From Rana temporaria (lineage: Eukaryota > Chordata > Amphibia > Anura > Ranidae), in contig NC_053491.1 in NCBI RefSeq assembly GCF_905171775.1, positions 399,879,838 to 399,943,837 of the forward strand: 64,000 bases of DNA. Reading direction: 5' to 3'. The translations under genes and the position numbers were made by a program. Positions within the stretch are counted from its first letter, which is position 1. Each line of letters starts with the position of its first letter. The notes under the pieces were generated by a model that made no database searches, was not told the origin of the DNA, and saw only the letters and a list, made by a program, of their open reading frames with translations. Below, piece after piece: positions 43,507 to 54,518 of this stretch.

Positions 43507-45260
43507 TTAAAGCTGAACTCTGGGCCAGAGAGAAAGTTACCCTTTGCAGTGGGTCCCGCTCTGTACTGCAAGAGTAAAATGCTATTTTTGTCTAAAAATA
43601 AGATGGCAAATAAGATAAATTACTTAAAGGATAAGTTCACCTTTTGTAAAATGTTACACCCATATTCAGGTGCTGGATCGCAATGGGGCTCAGGTAAGTA
43701 TTAGAGGGGCTGCTGCACACTGAAGCTCTTTTTATTTGAATGCAGAAAATGCATTCGGATAACAAAAGCTTCTGTGTAAAACCACTTGAAGTTTTTAGGC
43801 TGCCTACCATGAGCTAGATACATATGCTGCTATTAACCTTCCATAAATTATAGCACAACTCTATATTTTTTTTTTTTACAATGCTTTCTTTAGGGGGGGG
43901 GGGGGGGTGGAGTGGTCAGTGTCAGTGACTGTTTTTTTTATTTATTTTTTATAACTTTTAAATATTTATTACAATCTTTCTTTCTCTTTTTTTTTTATCA
44001 ACCCTGTTGGGGGGGGGGGGGGGGCTTTGGTGGGATATGAGGGGTCTGAGCAGTCTTCCCCAGTCCCTTTCTCAGCAGCCTCGGCTGCACTGAAGATGAA
44101 TGGACAGGAGACGGAGGCTCCTGTTCATTCATCAACTGAAGCATAGTAAACACCATTTATGATGCTCAGTTATGAATGGACAGAGTCATTGATCACTGAC
44201 ACTGTGCATTCAGAAAAGGAAGGAGCCGGTAAATGACATATTTACCAGCTCTTTCCTCCGCTCTGCTTCCTGACAGATCTGGGACATGGAGGAGTGGGGG
44301 AGCGGAGGATGACACCAAGGGAACAGAGGGGGGGACAGGAGGACATAGCGGGGGACCCTAGGAGCACGGAGGAGGACACAGGGGACAGTCAGCGGCAATC
44401 AGTGTGGCGGTGGGGGCCGTTCTAAGCACCCATCTCAAGATTACTATGAGTTAAGTCTAATGGGGTCACGAGGGAGGAGCCTAACAATGGCACCATCTGG
44501 GAGTGCACTGTAGGAGCCCTGGATCTCTTAGTGCACTAATGGAGCAGTAGGTCTGCAGCTTTGAGCCCAGCCCTGCTGTACCCACCCCCTTTACTCTGGC
44601 GGTATGAGGAGAAGGAGTTAGCCGGGTAATACCAGAGCTGTGACAATAGTGGAGGGGAAGCTGCCATACCCCTCCACTGCTCTGGTGTCGAGTGGCACGA
44701 GGAGACAGAGTTTGCCGGGTAACTCAGAGCCACGGAAACAGTGGAGTGGTGTACGGTTGACCTACCCCCCCACACCAGGGGAGGAGAGGCTCAGTACGGG
44801 AGCCATAATTTCTAGTGGCGCTCTTGTGCACCGGGCATAAATCGGAGACACCGGGGGAGGAGACAGGGGCTCTCTGAGACACTTGGCGGTGTTAGGTGAC
44901 ATCTGGAGAGGCCCGAGTGAAGACAAAGGCCACCAGAGACCCTGGAATAGAGCATGCTTGTGAGCCAGGAAAGGGCTGAGGTAGAGCTGCCCACTGGGAA
45001 GTGCCAACGACCCCCGCCCCCCACTACTGAGAAGCCCGAGTGACCATAACACATACCTATTTGCCGATATTTAGGTGAACATGCATTAAATAAATTAAAG
45101 GAAACGTGGGGAGTGGTGAGTACACACACCATCTTGTAAATACAGATAAACATAGACTATGATGTAGTACTGCATTGTGACACAGGTGAATTGGACTACT
45201 GGTGAATGTTGAAACATTAAAATCTGCAGGAAGAATAACTCACCACCACACGTTTGTATA
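43507..45260. other. Repeat-rich stretch without a gene
   Basis: Two TTAAAG-type ends (43507 TTAAAGCTGAACTCTGGG and 43624 TTAAAGGATAAGTTCACC) mark incomplete foldback copies. Poly-G runs lie at 43896-43908 and 44009-44024. 44260-45060 is GC-rich with purine-rich tracts and small ORFs on both strands, none recognisable. Part of it may be 5' sequence of the LINE fragment that follows. Confidence 0.35.
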
Positions 45261-45261
45261 A

Positions 45262-46060
45262 TGAGACACCCTGGCCAACATGTACTGCCCTAATAGAGGT
45301 CCAAAACAATATCTGAAAGAGATTTAAAAAACATTTATGGACTTTAAGAGGGGCAGTGTAGTGTTGGCAGGAGACTTTAATTTTTGTTTAGACCCCAGAA
45401 TGGATAGTACATCAAATGCACAGAGAATAGGAAATCATTCATTGAGAATGGTAAAGAAAAAATGAAATCAATGTCAGCTACTGGATAGATGTTTGGCGTG
45501 CCCAACACCCGCAGGCAAGAGATTATACATTCCATTCTGCGGTGCATAATACGTACACAAGGTTAGATTCTGTCATTGTGGAACATCCCTTATTGGAGGA
45601 GTTGAGACCTGTGGGAACTCAAAAAAGGATAAATGGAGACTGAAAATTTGATACAAGATATAGAACTAGAAAAAATTAAATATTAAATAGAACAATATTT
45701 TGTTGAATCAGTCCCCGGAGTTCTCAAGGGCCACAATATGGTAAACAGATAAGGCATATATTGGGGTAATACTAATCTCTATCGGAGCAAAAAAAAAAAA
45801 AAGGATAGAGTAGGAGACCTGGAAAGGACAGTAAATGAAATCCAAGCTATAGAACAAAATCATAAAAAAAAAAGCCCGGATGCTGAAATACACCAAAAAT
45901 GTATAATAAAAAGCAACCACAAAAAAAAAAAAAGATAGATATAAATGGGGAAATAAGCCAGGAAAATATATTGCAAAAGCTCTAAATCAGGAAAAAAAGC
46001 ATCAAACTATATAGAAAAGAGGAAAAATGGAAAAGGAGTTCAGTTTTTTTCTGCCTAGTT
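45262..46060 (+). pseudogene. L1-like LINE fragment, endonuclease region (LINE-C)
   Basis: The + strand reads ANMYCPNRGPKQYLKEI, then a stop, then GSVVLAGDFNFCLDPRMDS, the APE-type endonuclease motif. Further on it reads RYKWGNKPGKYIAKAL near 45936. These match LINE-A (ANVYCPN, LAGDLNFS, RYKWGNKPGKHLAKTL), so the two are one family. There are several stops and an A-rich interior. Confidence 0.75.
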
Positions 46061-46689
46061 AAGGAGAAGACATGGCTCCCTTCGGGCCCATAGGCTTGGA
46101 GGCTCTTAGTTCAAAATTATTTTTTTATTTATTTATTTATTTAAGTTTTTAATCGTTCCTGTGATCTTCGATCAACTGCCAACTGGGTGACAGGCTGGAT
46201 CCCAGATCCTTGTAGTCCCCTTGTAGTTTCGGCCATCCAGCGTATGCCGACCATAGCTACGCACTGGGTCGTCCACGACATGCCCGTCGCTCTACGGGTG
46301 CCCGGTGAGCTATATGCTCCAGGGCTTGCATAGGACCGGTCTACAGGGCCGAGTCGCAGTAGCCTGGCCGACAGTCACCTCCGTTATCATGCGGGAGATG
46401 GTCTGTCTAGGATGCTTCCAGCATAAACCCACAGGAAGGGTAGGTAGTTACAACCTTGCTTCAGCAAGAAGACAGAGCTGGGCATCCCTGGAGAGGTGAG
46501 TAAAGGGCTCTATATTTCCCTTCTCCCCCCCCCCCCTAGGCTCCTTAAGCTAGCTGCTGGGGCGGGGGTTCCCTTGGGGAGCTTCACCAGGGGGGAACCA
46601 ACTACGTTCACTAAAATAGTGTATAAGTGCCAAAAGAGATTGCTTACTGTGTCCTGCTCCATGCTGTCGACGGCCATGTTTGGTGTGTC
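46061..46689. other. Unclassified flank of the full-length LINE
   Basis: No gene seen. 46625-46680 (AAGAGATTGCTTACTGTG, CCTGCTCCATGCTGTCG) is repeated beyond the LINE at about 55980-56030. With the LINE removed these are tandem copies about 97 bp apart. Confidence 0.4.
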
Positions 46690-47209
46690 CATGCTGCATT
46701 TCTTTTTTTTTTTTTTTAAATTCATTCTTTATTTGTCTTTTTTTTCTTATACACATTTGATTATTTAAACAAATCTTTCATAACAAAAAAGTTCCAAGAA
46801 CCGACATCATTTCTTATTTGTTACTTAATCTTAGTGTACGATACAGCTGGTATAAAAGTTAAGTATATACATTGATTATCTTATTTATGTGAAGGGAAAG
46901 GAAAGCAACATCCAATAGAAAGGAACAAAAATGAGGGATGGGGGGAAAAAAAACAAAAAAAAAAGAGAAAAAGATAAAATGCTCAGATCATCCCCATTAG
47001 TCAGGGGAACTGTTCTTATACCTGTTCACGGTGTGGTTGGTACCTAATATCTTCGTTCTTAACTTTATATACCTGGACCCTCCCTCCATTTTCCTCTCTC
47101 CCCTGGTGAGGTTTCAAAGCCAGCCCCAGCTTTCCTAAATGACACATGTCTGGCTTTATTTTTAGGAGTTGTTTTATTTCTACCTCATCCCAGTTGTATT
47201 TCTTACCCA

Positions 47210-49069
47210 CTAGAGGGGCAGGTCCTTCTCTTCCAACCAAGGTCTCCACATTTCCTCAAACTCCTTAAGGTTACCTCTTTTTGTATAAACTGCTCTTTCT
47301 TTACATATCGTCTCGTTTACTGCTCCCACCCATTCCCTTATTGTTGAAGGTGTTATCGCCTGCCATCTTGACATTATTAATTTCCTGGCTTGGAACAGAC
47401 ATCTCAGTAATGCTACTGTGGTGCTTTTCTTCTCGTTCCGTTCCCTTCTATATCCTAGTACACATAGTGTGGCTTCTGCCTCCAGAGGTATACCAAATGT
47501 CTCCCCTATGACATTTATCACTCCCTCCCAATAACGAAACAACTTTGGGCATCGCCACACCATGTGTACCAGGTCTCCAGTCCCCTGGCATCTAGGACAT
47601 TTATCATCTGTTCTTCTCCCGAAGTTGAACAGACGTTTAGGTGTATAATAAGCTCGATTCACCAGCATCAGATGGGAGACCTTCTGTGGGGGTGAGACCG
47701 AAACTTTCGGCCCCATCTCCAGAACCCTCCGCCATTGATCCTGTGTCATTTCCCCCAGATCCTCCTCCCATTTCTCTTTTGTTTTTAGAAGATGCCGGCC
47801 CATATTAGCCTTTTTACCCATCTGTTTGTATAATTCAGAGATGAGTCCCTTAGTTGGTCCTACCTTGCCTAGTTCTTGGAAAAGGGGCATTTCACACCAC
47901 ACTAGCGTTTGTGTCCTAAACTGGGCTTCAAGGGCATGCCCCACCTGTATATAAGTAAAAAATGAATATTGAGGTATCTTAAATTCCTCTCTTAAATCCT
48001 GAAATTTCCTATATTTATCCTCTTTATACAGTTGTTTCAACCTTTTAATACCGTTTATTTCCCATGCTCTGACCTTTCCTATCTGGAGGACTTCCTTCAA
48101 TTTGTTGTTATTCCACAGTGGGGAGAGTTCAGAAAACCCGGTATAGCCCATCAATTTTTTAACCGATTTCCATATTTTGGTTATCATTTTTGTTGTTGGA
48201 TTCCTATATCTAAAGGAATCAGCCTCTAGTGCTTCAAAGATAGTGTCATGAGAGACCCCATTCATCATTATCATCCCATTAGGGGTACCTCCTCCTGGGA
48301 TATTACCTCCCCCTATTTGTTGCAGTTGTGCAGAAAAATAATAAATCTCGGGTTGGGGCACTGCAAGTCCTCCCTCCCCCACCGGGAGTTGCAATGTGCG
48401 AAGACGTATCCTGGCCTGTCCCCCTTTCCAAATTAGCTCCCTAAAGAGAGATTCAATTTTATTGAACCATTTTTTACTAATCCATATTGGGGAATTGTGC
48501 ATTACATATAAAAGTTGTGGTTGCCAAATCATTTTGATTAAGCTACACCTACCCGCCACTGACAGATGGAGACGTTTCCAAATATAAATTTTTTGTTTGA
48601 ACTTAGCAAGTAGGGGGATGAGATTTTTATGAATGTATTGATTAGGGTTTTTCGTCACCAATACCCCCAAATATCTCATTGTATCCACCACTGTTAACTG
48701 TGGCAGTCCTCGTATCGCCGTTTCTCCAAGTGGATCTATCGGCAGTAGCTCGGACTTCCCCCAGTTTATTTCTAATCCCGAAAAACTCCCGAACTCCTCC
48801 ACCAAGCTCATTGCTTTTGTCAGAGATTGTTCCGTGTCTCCCAGGAAGAGCAGGATGTCATCGGCATAAAGCGCGATTTTTTCTTCTCCCGTCATTCTCT
48901 GGAATCCGGATATCTCGATATTTGACCTAATAGCAATTGCCAAAGGTTCCATCGCTAGGGCGAAGAGCAGGGGTGACAAAGGGCACCCCTGTCTCGTCCC
49001 CCTCTCGAGGACAATTTTTTTTGAGAATTCATTATTTATTTTTAACTTAGCACTAGGATTATCATAGAG
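47210..49069 (-). CDS. LINE-D ORF2, C-terminal part (RT active site to end)
   Basis: 619 codons plus stop, continuing ORF2 exactly in frame after the hAT insertion. It starts LYDNPSAKLKINN, then ERGTRQGCPLSPLLFALAME, the catalytic YADD box (48857-48868, ALYADDILLFLGD), the thumb/connector region with MHNSPIWISKKWFNK, and near the C terminus CPRCQGTGDLVHMVWRCPK, a C-x2-C-x8-H-x4-C motif typical of L1-type ORF2 proteins. It ends WRPWLEEKDLPL. RT copies the LINE RNA at the nicked target site. No internal stop or frameshift is seen. Confidence 0.92.
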   Translation of the reverse strand, partial: LYDNPSAKLKINNEFSKKIVLERGTRQGCPLSPLLFALAMEPLAIAIRSNIEISGFQRMTGEEKIALYADDILLFLGDTEQSLTKAMSLVEEFGSFSGLEINWGKSELLPIDPLGETAIRGLPQLTVVDTMRYLGVLVTKNPNQYIHKNLIPLLAKFKQKIYIWKRLHLSVAGRCSLIKMIWQPQLLYVMHNSPIWISKKWFNKIESLFRELIWKGGQARIRLRTLQLPVGEGGLAVPQPEIYYFSAQLQQIGGGNIPGGGTPNGMIMMNGVSHDTIFEALEADSFRYRNPTTKMITKIWKSVKKLMGYTGFSELSPLWNNNKLKEVLQIGKVRAWEINGIKRLKQLYKEDKYRKFQDLREEFKIPQYSFFTYIQVGHALEAQFRTQTLVWCEMPLFQELGKVGPTKGLISELYKQMGKKANMGRHLLKTKEKWEEDLGEMTQDQWRRVLEMGPKVSVSPPQKVSHLMLVNRAYYTPKRLFNFGRRTDDKCPRCQGTGDLVHMVWRCPKLFRYWEGVINVIGETFGIPLEAEATLCVLGYRRERNEKKSTTVALLRCLFQARKLIMSRWQAITPSTIREWVGAVNETICKERAVYTKRGNLKEFEEMWRPWLEEKDLPL

Positions 49070-50935
49070 CAGGGGTCTCCAAACCCCGGCCCGCGGGCCA
49101 CATCTGGCCCGCTTGAATGTTTTATCCGGCCCGCAGCTCATTCAGAGACTGCCTGCTTAAATTCCCCCGCACGCACAGTGGGACAGAGGAGAAGGCAGGC
49201 GGGCGATGTATGTGTACCGCTGACAGAGCAGATCCAATGAAGCAGAGGAAGGTGGAGCGGTGGGCAGATTACCATGCATGCAGGGAGGAGGCGGGGCCCC
49301 ACTGTCGGGCAGCATGGATGTGGGCTGGCTGTGTGTGCTGAAGTCAGGTAGGGTCCTGCAAGATACATGTCCCGGCGAGGGGGAAGGGGGCATGGGAGAG
49401 CAATGAGTGGAACCCGCAGGAGACCTGGAGACTGACACTGCAGAGAGGGTGGAGACACTGAGGAGGCAAGGCCATCTTAATGCACGGGCAAGGGCCCGAG
49501 GTGTATGGGGAGCCCCTGAAGTTTCATCCGCCGCAGACTGAACATGGGGTAGCTGCCTGTCAGTAACAATGACAACTCTGCCGAACGCTGGCAAATACAA
49601 ACTGCACGTGCACAGTTTAACAGCCAGCCGTTCTTCATAAGCTGAGCTTGGAATGGGGCATGCTTAGAGTTCTGTCTGATGACACTCGGGGGCGGACCCT
49701 GTGTTTAAACATCTCGGGAGCTGGGCATTTTGCCGCTGCCCCATAGAGCAGAAAGTGCATTGCATGCAGAGAGGGGTACACTGCCTGCAAAGAACTGCTA
49801 CACCGGCAGGCTGAGTGGATAAAAGACATCAGAATATGCAGGAGCGTGTTTATCTTTCCCCTTCACTGAGAAGCATTAGAGCAGTCAGATCACCCAGAGC
49901 TACACACAGGAGTCGTGGATGGCTTTGATCTTCAGATGGTCATGGTAAGCCTGACACTTTACTCCTGGATACTATGCCCTTTCCAGGTGACAGAGCTCTG
50001 TAACACCTCCTGTACTGTGCCCCCCTTGTACTGTGCCAACCTATACTGTGCCCTCCTGTCCCCATGCTCCATGTATTATTCCCCCTGCCTCATGTACTGT
50101 GCCTCCCCTGCATTGTTCCCTCTTGCTCGCCCTGTAAAGACATACTTAAATACAGGCCACTGATAGGCTGTGAGATATATTTATGACAGGGGAGCAGTGT
50201 GTACATGGAGGGGGATGGCATAAAAAAGGAGTGGGAGCAGCTTCCCATTATCTGTACACCATCCATCCCCATTCTACTGCACCAAGTATATAGCACCAAC
50301 ATCTTCACAGCCTAGTACAAAGACATTTGTCCTTCCAGCAACACTATCAATGCAGAGACATTTTTTTTCTTTTTAGTGACACCACATATGCAGGTGCATT
50401 TCCACCCAAAAGCTGGTCTTGCCTAGGGTGCAAATTTCAAGCCCTGGGATGAGGTTGGAGTGGAGGAGGCTCCTGCTCTGTGCAGCTGCCACCACCAGAT
50501 TTCTAGAAAGGTATTGTGCCTGTTCCAGTGACAGCTAACCCACCCTGGTGTGCTGCAGATTCCTCCACTGTCATCATCTGAAGGAGGAGCCGCAGGACTG
50601 GAAGGAACTGTCTGCAGAAATGCAAAACCCAAAGGTGTGTGTTAGGAGAGAGGTATGAGGAAGGGGGGGGTGTGTGATTAGAGTGGAGAGATATAGGGAT
50701 GTGTGTGATCAGACTGGGGGTATCTGGGGTGGTGGTGATCAGGCTGTGGGGGGGGGGGAATGAGTGTTGTTATCATATTAGGGGGGTATCAGGGTGGGGG
50801 ACACAAAAATGAGGAAAGGCTCTGACAAGATTATTTACATTTTTATTCATTTATTTCTAAATACATTTTTTCGGCCCGCGAATACTTAGAAAATCTACAA
50901 TGTGGCCCCCGGGCTAAAAAGTTTGGAGACCCCTG
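49070..50935. mobile_element. hAT-type element inserted in LINE-D ORF2, 1866 bp, 8-bp TSD
   Basis: Left end CAGGGGTCTCCAAACCCCGG, right end AAAAGTTTGGAGACCCCTG, perfectly inverted over the outer 15 bases. The octamer TCATAGAG lies on both sides (49062-49069, 50936-50943). GGCCCGCGGGCC near each end is typical of the group. The interior has no transposase, only short ORFs, a degenerate TACTGTGCC tandem patch at 50010-50115 and poly-G stretches, so it is non-autonomous. Confidence 0.95.
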
Positions 50936-50943
50936 TCATAGAG

Positions 50944-52821
50944 CATTTTTATCCACCCTGAGAATATCGGGCCAAACCCAAATTTATCCAGCACCCTCCA
51001 AATATACCCCCATTCTACGCTGTCAAAGGCTTTGGTCACATCCAGTGACAGTACGGCCCTTGCTCCCTCATTCTGTGTTGGGGTTTGTAAATTTAGAAAT
51101 GTCCTCCTGATGTTCATACTGGTAGATCTATTAGCTATAAACCCCGTCTGATCTGGGTGAATTAATTTTGAAATAACCCTGTTAAGCCTTGTTGCCAAGA
51201 CCTTTGCTATAATTTTAGCGTCAGAGCACAGAAGGGATATAGGTCTATATGCCACAGGGTCCAGGGGATCTTTCCCATCTTTTGTTATAATTATAACCGT
51301 TTCTTCCAGCATTGAAGCAGGGAGTTTACCTTCTACAGCCGCTCCATTTAATGTTTTTATAAGCTCGGGTAACAATATATCTCCATAATATTTGTACATT
51401 TCCACTGGGAGCCCATCTGGTCCTGGCGACTTTTGGTTCGCCATACCTGCTACTGCCAACTGTAACTCCCCAAGTGTTATTGGGTTTTCTAATTCTTCCC
51501 TTTCTAATTGGGTTATAAGCGGGATTTCTAGTCTCTCCAGGAAGTCCTCCATTTCTTTCTCCATTCCCCTCTTTTGTGTAGTGTACAATTTTTGATAGTA
51601 TGCCCAAAAAGTCTGCACTATCTCTGGGGTGTCTGAGGTTATTGCGCCACTTATTAATCTGATGGACCGAACGCCGGAGGGGGAAGAGTTAGATTTTACC
51701 ACCTGCGCCAACATCCTTCCAACACCTTCCCCTTCTGCAAATGAGGATTGTCGCAGGAAAAGTCGTCTGGTCTCTACTACCCTTGTAATTACCGATTTAT
51801 ACACTTGTTGTTTTTCAAGCCATATTTTCTTTCCCTTCGGCGTTGGGTCCCCCACGTAGTTATTTTCTGCCTCTAATACCTCTCTACGGGATTTTTCCTC
51901 CGCCTCTCTTGCTTTTTTATTAAATTTTGCTATCTGCTGAATCAGGACACCTCGAAGGTACGCCTTCAGGGTGTCCCATAATATCCCAGTGCCCGTGGTG
52001 CCTTCATTGATATCTACAAATTCCTTCAGTTTGGGCAGAACTTCATCCGACTTCTTTATTAACTCACACCAGTGTGCATTGATTTTCCAATCTCTCTGAG
52101 TTTTTTGTCCACCTTGATTTAGGGTAAGAACCATAGGAGAGTGATCAGACACTCCTCTTGGCAAATATATTACTTTTCCCACCATCTGTAATGCTAAATA
52201 ATTCCCCAGGGCCATATCAATCCTGGAGAGTGTAGAGTGCGTACTTGAGTAACAAGAATATTGTTGAATCCCCGGATTCCTCACTCTCCACAAGTCTAAC
52301 AGACCAACTTCTTCCATAAATTGACCCAGGCGGCTATTTTTCATGAGGTCTGGGACCAACGGTGTAGGAAACCTATCAACTCTTCGGTCCAAGACCTCAT
52401 TGAAATCTCCTACCACCAACACCGGTATCTCTTCCTTCCCTAATATGAATTCATTTAATCTGAGCATAATATCAATCCTAAAGGGCGGGGGGACATATAT
52501 ATTTGCTATTATATACATTTTATTGTTTATTATACAATGCAGAAAAATAAATCGACCATATTCGTCTATGCTGACCTGTCTGCAGGAAAATCCCACTCCA
52601 GCTCTCACCAGAATACTCACTCCTCTAGAATATGTGGAATGCACTGAGTGGTACTGGGTAGGGTATTTTTTACTCTGTAATAGGTAACTTGTATTTTTCA
52701 TTAAATGGGTTTCCTGCAGACACATCAGCCCTATTCCATGTTTTTCCAGCGTGGCAAAGACTGCAGCCCTTTTAGCTGCAGTTCCCAGGCCCCTAACATT
52801 CCATGAGCTTAATTTTAACAT
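50944..52821 (-). CDS. LINE-D ORF2, N-terminal part (endonuclease and RT fingers/palm)
   Basis: 626 intact codons. Residues 1-235 are an APE-type endonuclease: SWNVRGL (N8), CLQETHL (E37), VVGDFNEVLD (D139, N141), SRIDMAL (about 199-205) and SDHSP (225-229). RT follows with QKSPGPDGLPVEMY, VAYRPISLLCSDAKIIAK, HPDQTGFIANRST and LSLDVTKAFDSVEW, the first catalytic aspartate motif. It breaks off at WIKM, where the hAT element sits. With the C-terminal part the protein would be 1245 residues, a normal L1/Tx1 ORF2 length. Confidence 0.93.
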
Positions 52822-53189
52822 TTTACTTTACATATAGCAACCAAGGATATACCATAAGGGGACAGAGGCATCCATCCCAAAACATAATTTATATAACTAT
52901 TCTTTACCCTAATTATCTTTGTGTGTAAATAGTCCATACTAATTTTACCGTGTCTATTAGAACTTGTGAGCTAACATCCCCGAAAAATGTATGTGCTATT
53001 TAGTGTTATTTCCATGTAGGTTTTCAAACTTTATTTTCCCATACAAAATTTATACCCCTTGTGAATTACTTTGCCATTTTCCCATTTTCCCATTCCTTTG
53101 TGCATTATCATTACCTTCTATACTTTTCTTTGGTTCGTGTTTTACATATATTTTACTTATTGCAGTGAACATTTTTTCCCTGTGTATCA

Positions 53190-53545
53190 TGTGCTTATCT
53201 TCCCTTCCCCTCCCACCCTTCCTCCCTCCCCCCCCTCCCTCCCTCCACCCCCCCTCCGCACCTACCCAGGTGTTCCCCTAAGGGGTTTCCTATGGCCGTT
53301 TCCCATATCATCCTTTCCTCTCTTAACCCACCTTCATTCACTCCCCCCTTCCCCCCCGCTCCCCACTTCTCCCACCCCTCCTCATTCACAATCCTCCCTT
53401 CTCTATTCAACTCTTGACCAATTCCTCTCATTCGTTTAAGTGTGCACCCTTCCTCCCACCCCCCCCCCACTATCCGTGCGAGTTACAAATTAATCCCCTT
53501 ACTCCTAGCTCCCCCCTCCCTCCTTTAGTTGCGTTTCCATCCATA
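53190..53545 (-). repeat. Polypyrimidine (+) / polypurine (-) tract between LINE ORFs
   Basis: The + strand is strongly C/T biased with many CCC and CCCCCC runs. The sense (-) strand of the LINE is therefore G/A rich with repeated G runs. It lies in the spacer between ORF1 and ORF2. The - strand frame at 53195-53470 is a composition artefact. Confidence 0.85.
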
Positions 53546-54518
53546 ATGCTGCATCTTCAGGTTTATCAAAAAATAATGTCATTCCCAGCGCAACCCCCCG
53601 TAGCCGCGCTGGGTATAGTAAGGCATATGAGAGTTTAGCCTTCTGCATTTTCCGTTTAATCTCCAAAAACCCCGCCCTCCTCTTCTGTAACTGGGGAGAG
53701 AAATCAGGATAAAATGAAACTTTAGAGCCTTCAAAAAAAACCTCTCCCATTTCTCTACTCTTTCTCAATAAGGCCTCTTTATCACGGTAATTCAAAAATT
53801 TTAGTAGCATTGATCTTGGACGCCCCCCGGTGGGGGGAGGCTTAAAGGGGACTCTATGCGCTCTTTCTATTGTAAATGCTTGTGAGAAGCTTTCTCTACC
53901 AAATAATTTTACAAACCAGTTTTCCAAAAATTCTATTGATCTAGCCCCCTCACATTTCTCCGGTAGCCCCACCAGCCTGACATTGTCCCTCCGGAGTCTA
54001 TTTTCTATTTCATCCATTTTTTCTTCTAATGTCTCCACTTGGGACTTCATGTTCTTAACATCCTGTTTGAGAGGGTGCATTTCATCCTCCATTTGTGAGA
54101 TCCTCCCCTCTGCCTCTGATATCCTTTCGTTAGTTTTCCTTAATTCCTGTCCCACTGAGACCAGTTCTTCCTTAACACTTTTCATTTGATCACACAGTTC
54201 TCCCAGTGCCTTTTTACATTCATTCACCACTAGGAATACATCTTTTATTGTGGGAACATCTTCTGACCTAGGGGTTACTTTTGGATCCATAACTATGGCC
54301 GCTGTGTTCTTGTTAACTGAAGTTTTACTTACTGCCGCTGCCGCTGTTTGGCCTTGGCTTCGTCTCTCTGTGTTTATTTTGGCAGAGGCCTGGGGTATTG
54401 AGCCATTTTTAATGGGGGTCTGCTCTGATGAAAGAACATATTTTTCTAATTTGGCTGCTGCTGCAGCAGCTACCCCCACCTTGTCTTTTGCTGACCTTAA
54501 TGCTTGCGGCCCAGACAT
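53505..54518 (-). CDS. LINE-D ORF1, RNA-binding protein
   Basis: 337 codons, intact. It has an N-terminal alanine-rich and basic segment (1-90). A long heptad-like coiled coil (about 91-178, QMEDEMHPLKQDVKNMKSQV) is followed by an RRM-like domain starting at RLRRDNVRLVGLPE (about 174-270; IERAHRVPF and RSMLLKFLNYRDKEALL). The C-terminal domain contains KVSFYPDFSPQLQKRRAGF. This is the L1 ORF1p (Transposase_22) layout: a trimeric RNA chaperone that packages LINE RNA. The start was chosen as the first ATG of a frame matching this plan. It lies 682 bp upstream of ORF2 on the same strand. Confidence 0.9.
   Translation of the reverse strand: MSGPQALRSAKDKVGVAAAAAAKLEKYVLSSEQTPIKNGSIPQASAKINTERRSQGQTAAAAVSKTSVNKNTAAIVMDPKVTPRSEDVPTIKDVFLVVNECKKALGELCDQMKSVKEELVSVGQELRKTNERISEAEGRISQMEDEMHPLKQDVKNMKSQVETLEEKMDEIENRLRRDNVRLVGLPEKCEGARSIEFLENWFVKLFGRESFSQAFTIERAHRVPFKPPPTGGRPRSMLLKFLNYRDKEALLRKSREMGEVFFEGSKVSFYPDFSPQLQKRRAGFLEIKRKMQKAKLSYALLYPARLRGVALGMTLFFDKPEDAALWMETQLKEGGGS

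Noticed and set aside
49070..50935. Small ORFs inside the hAT element as a transposase or host gene
   Set aside because: None resembles a hAT transposase (no DDE or BED-like motifs visible). They are short and overlap on both strands, so the element is non-autonomous.
53195..53470. Glycine/glutamate-rich 91-codon frame on the - strand
   Set aside because: It arises from the purine-rich tract in the LINE spacer; low complexity, no domain.
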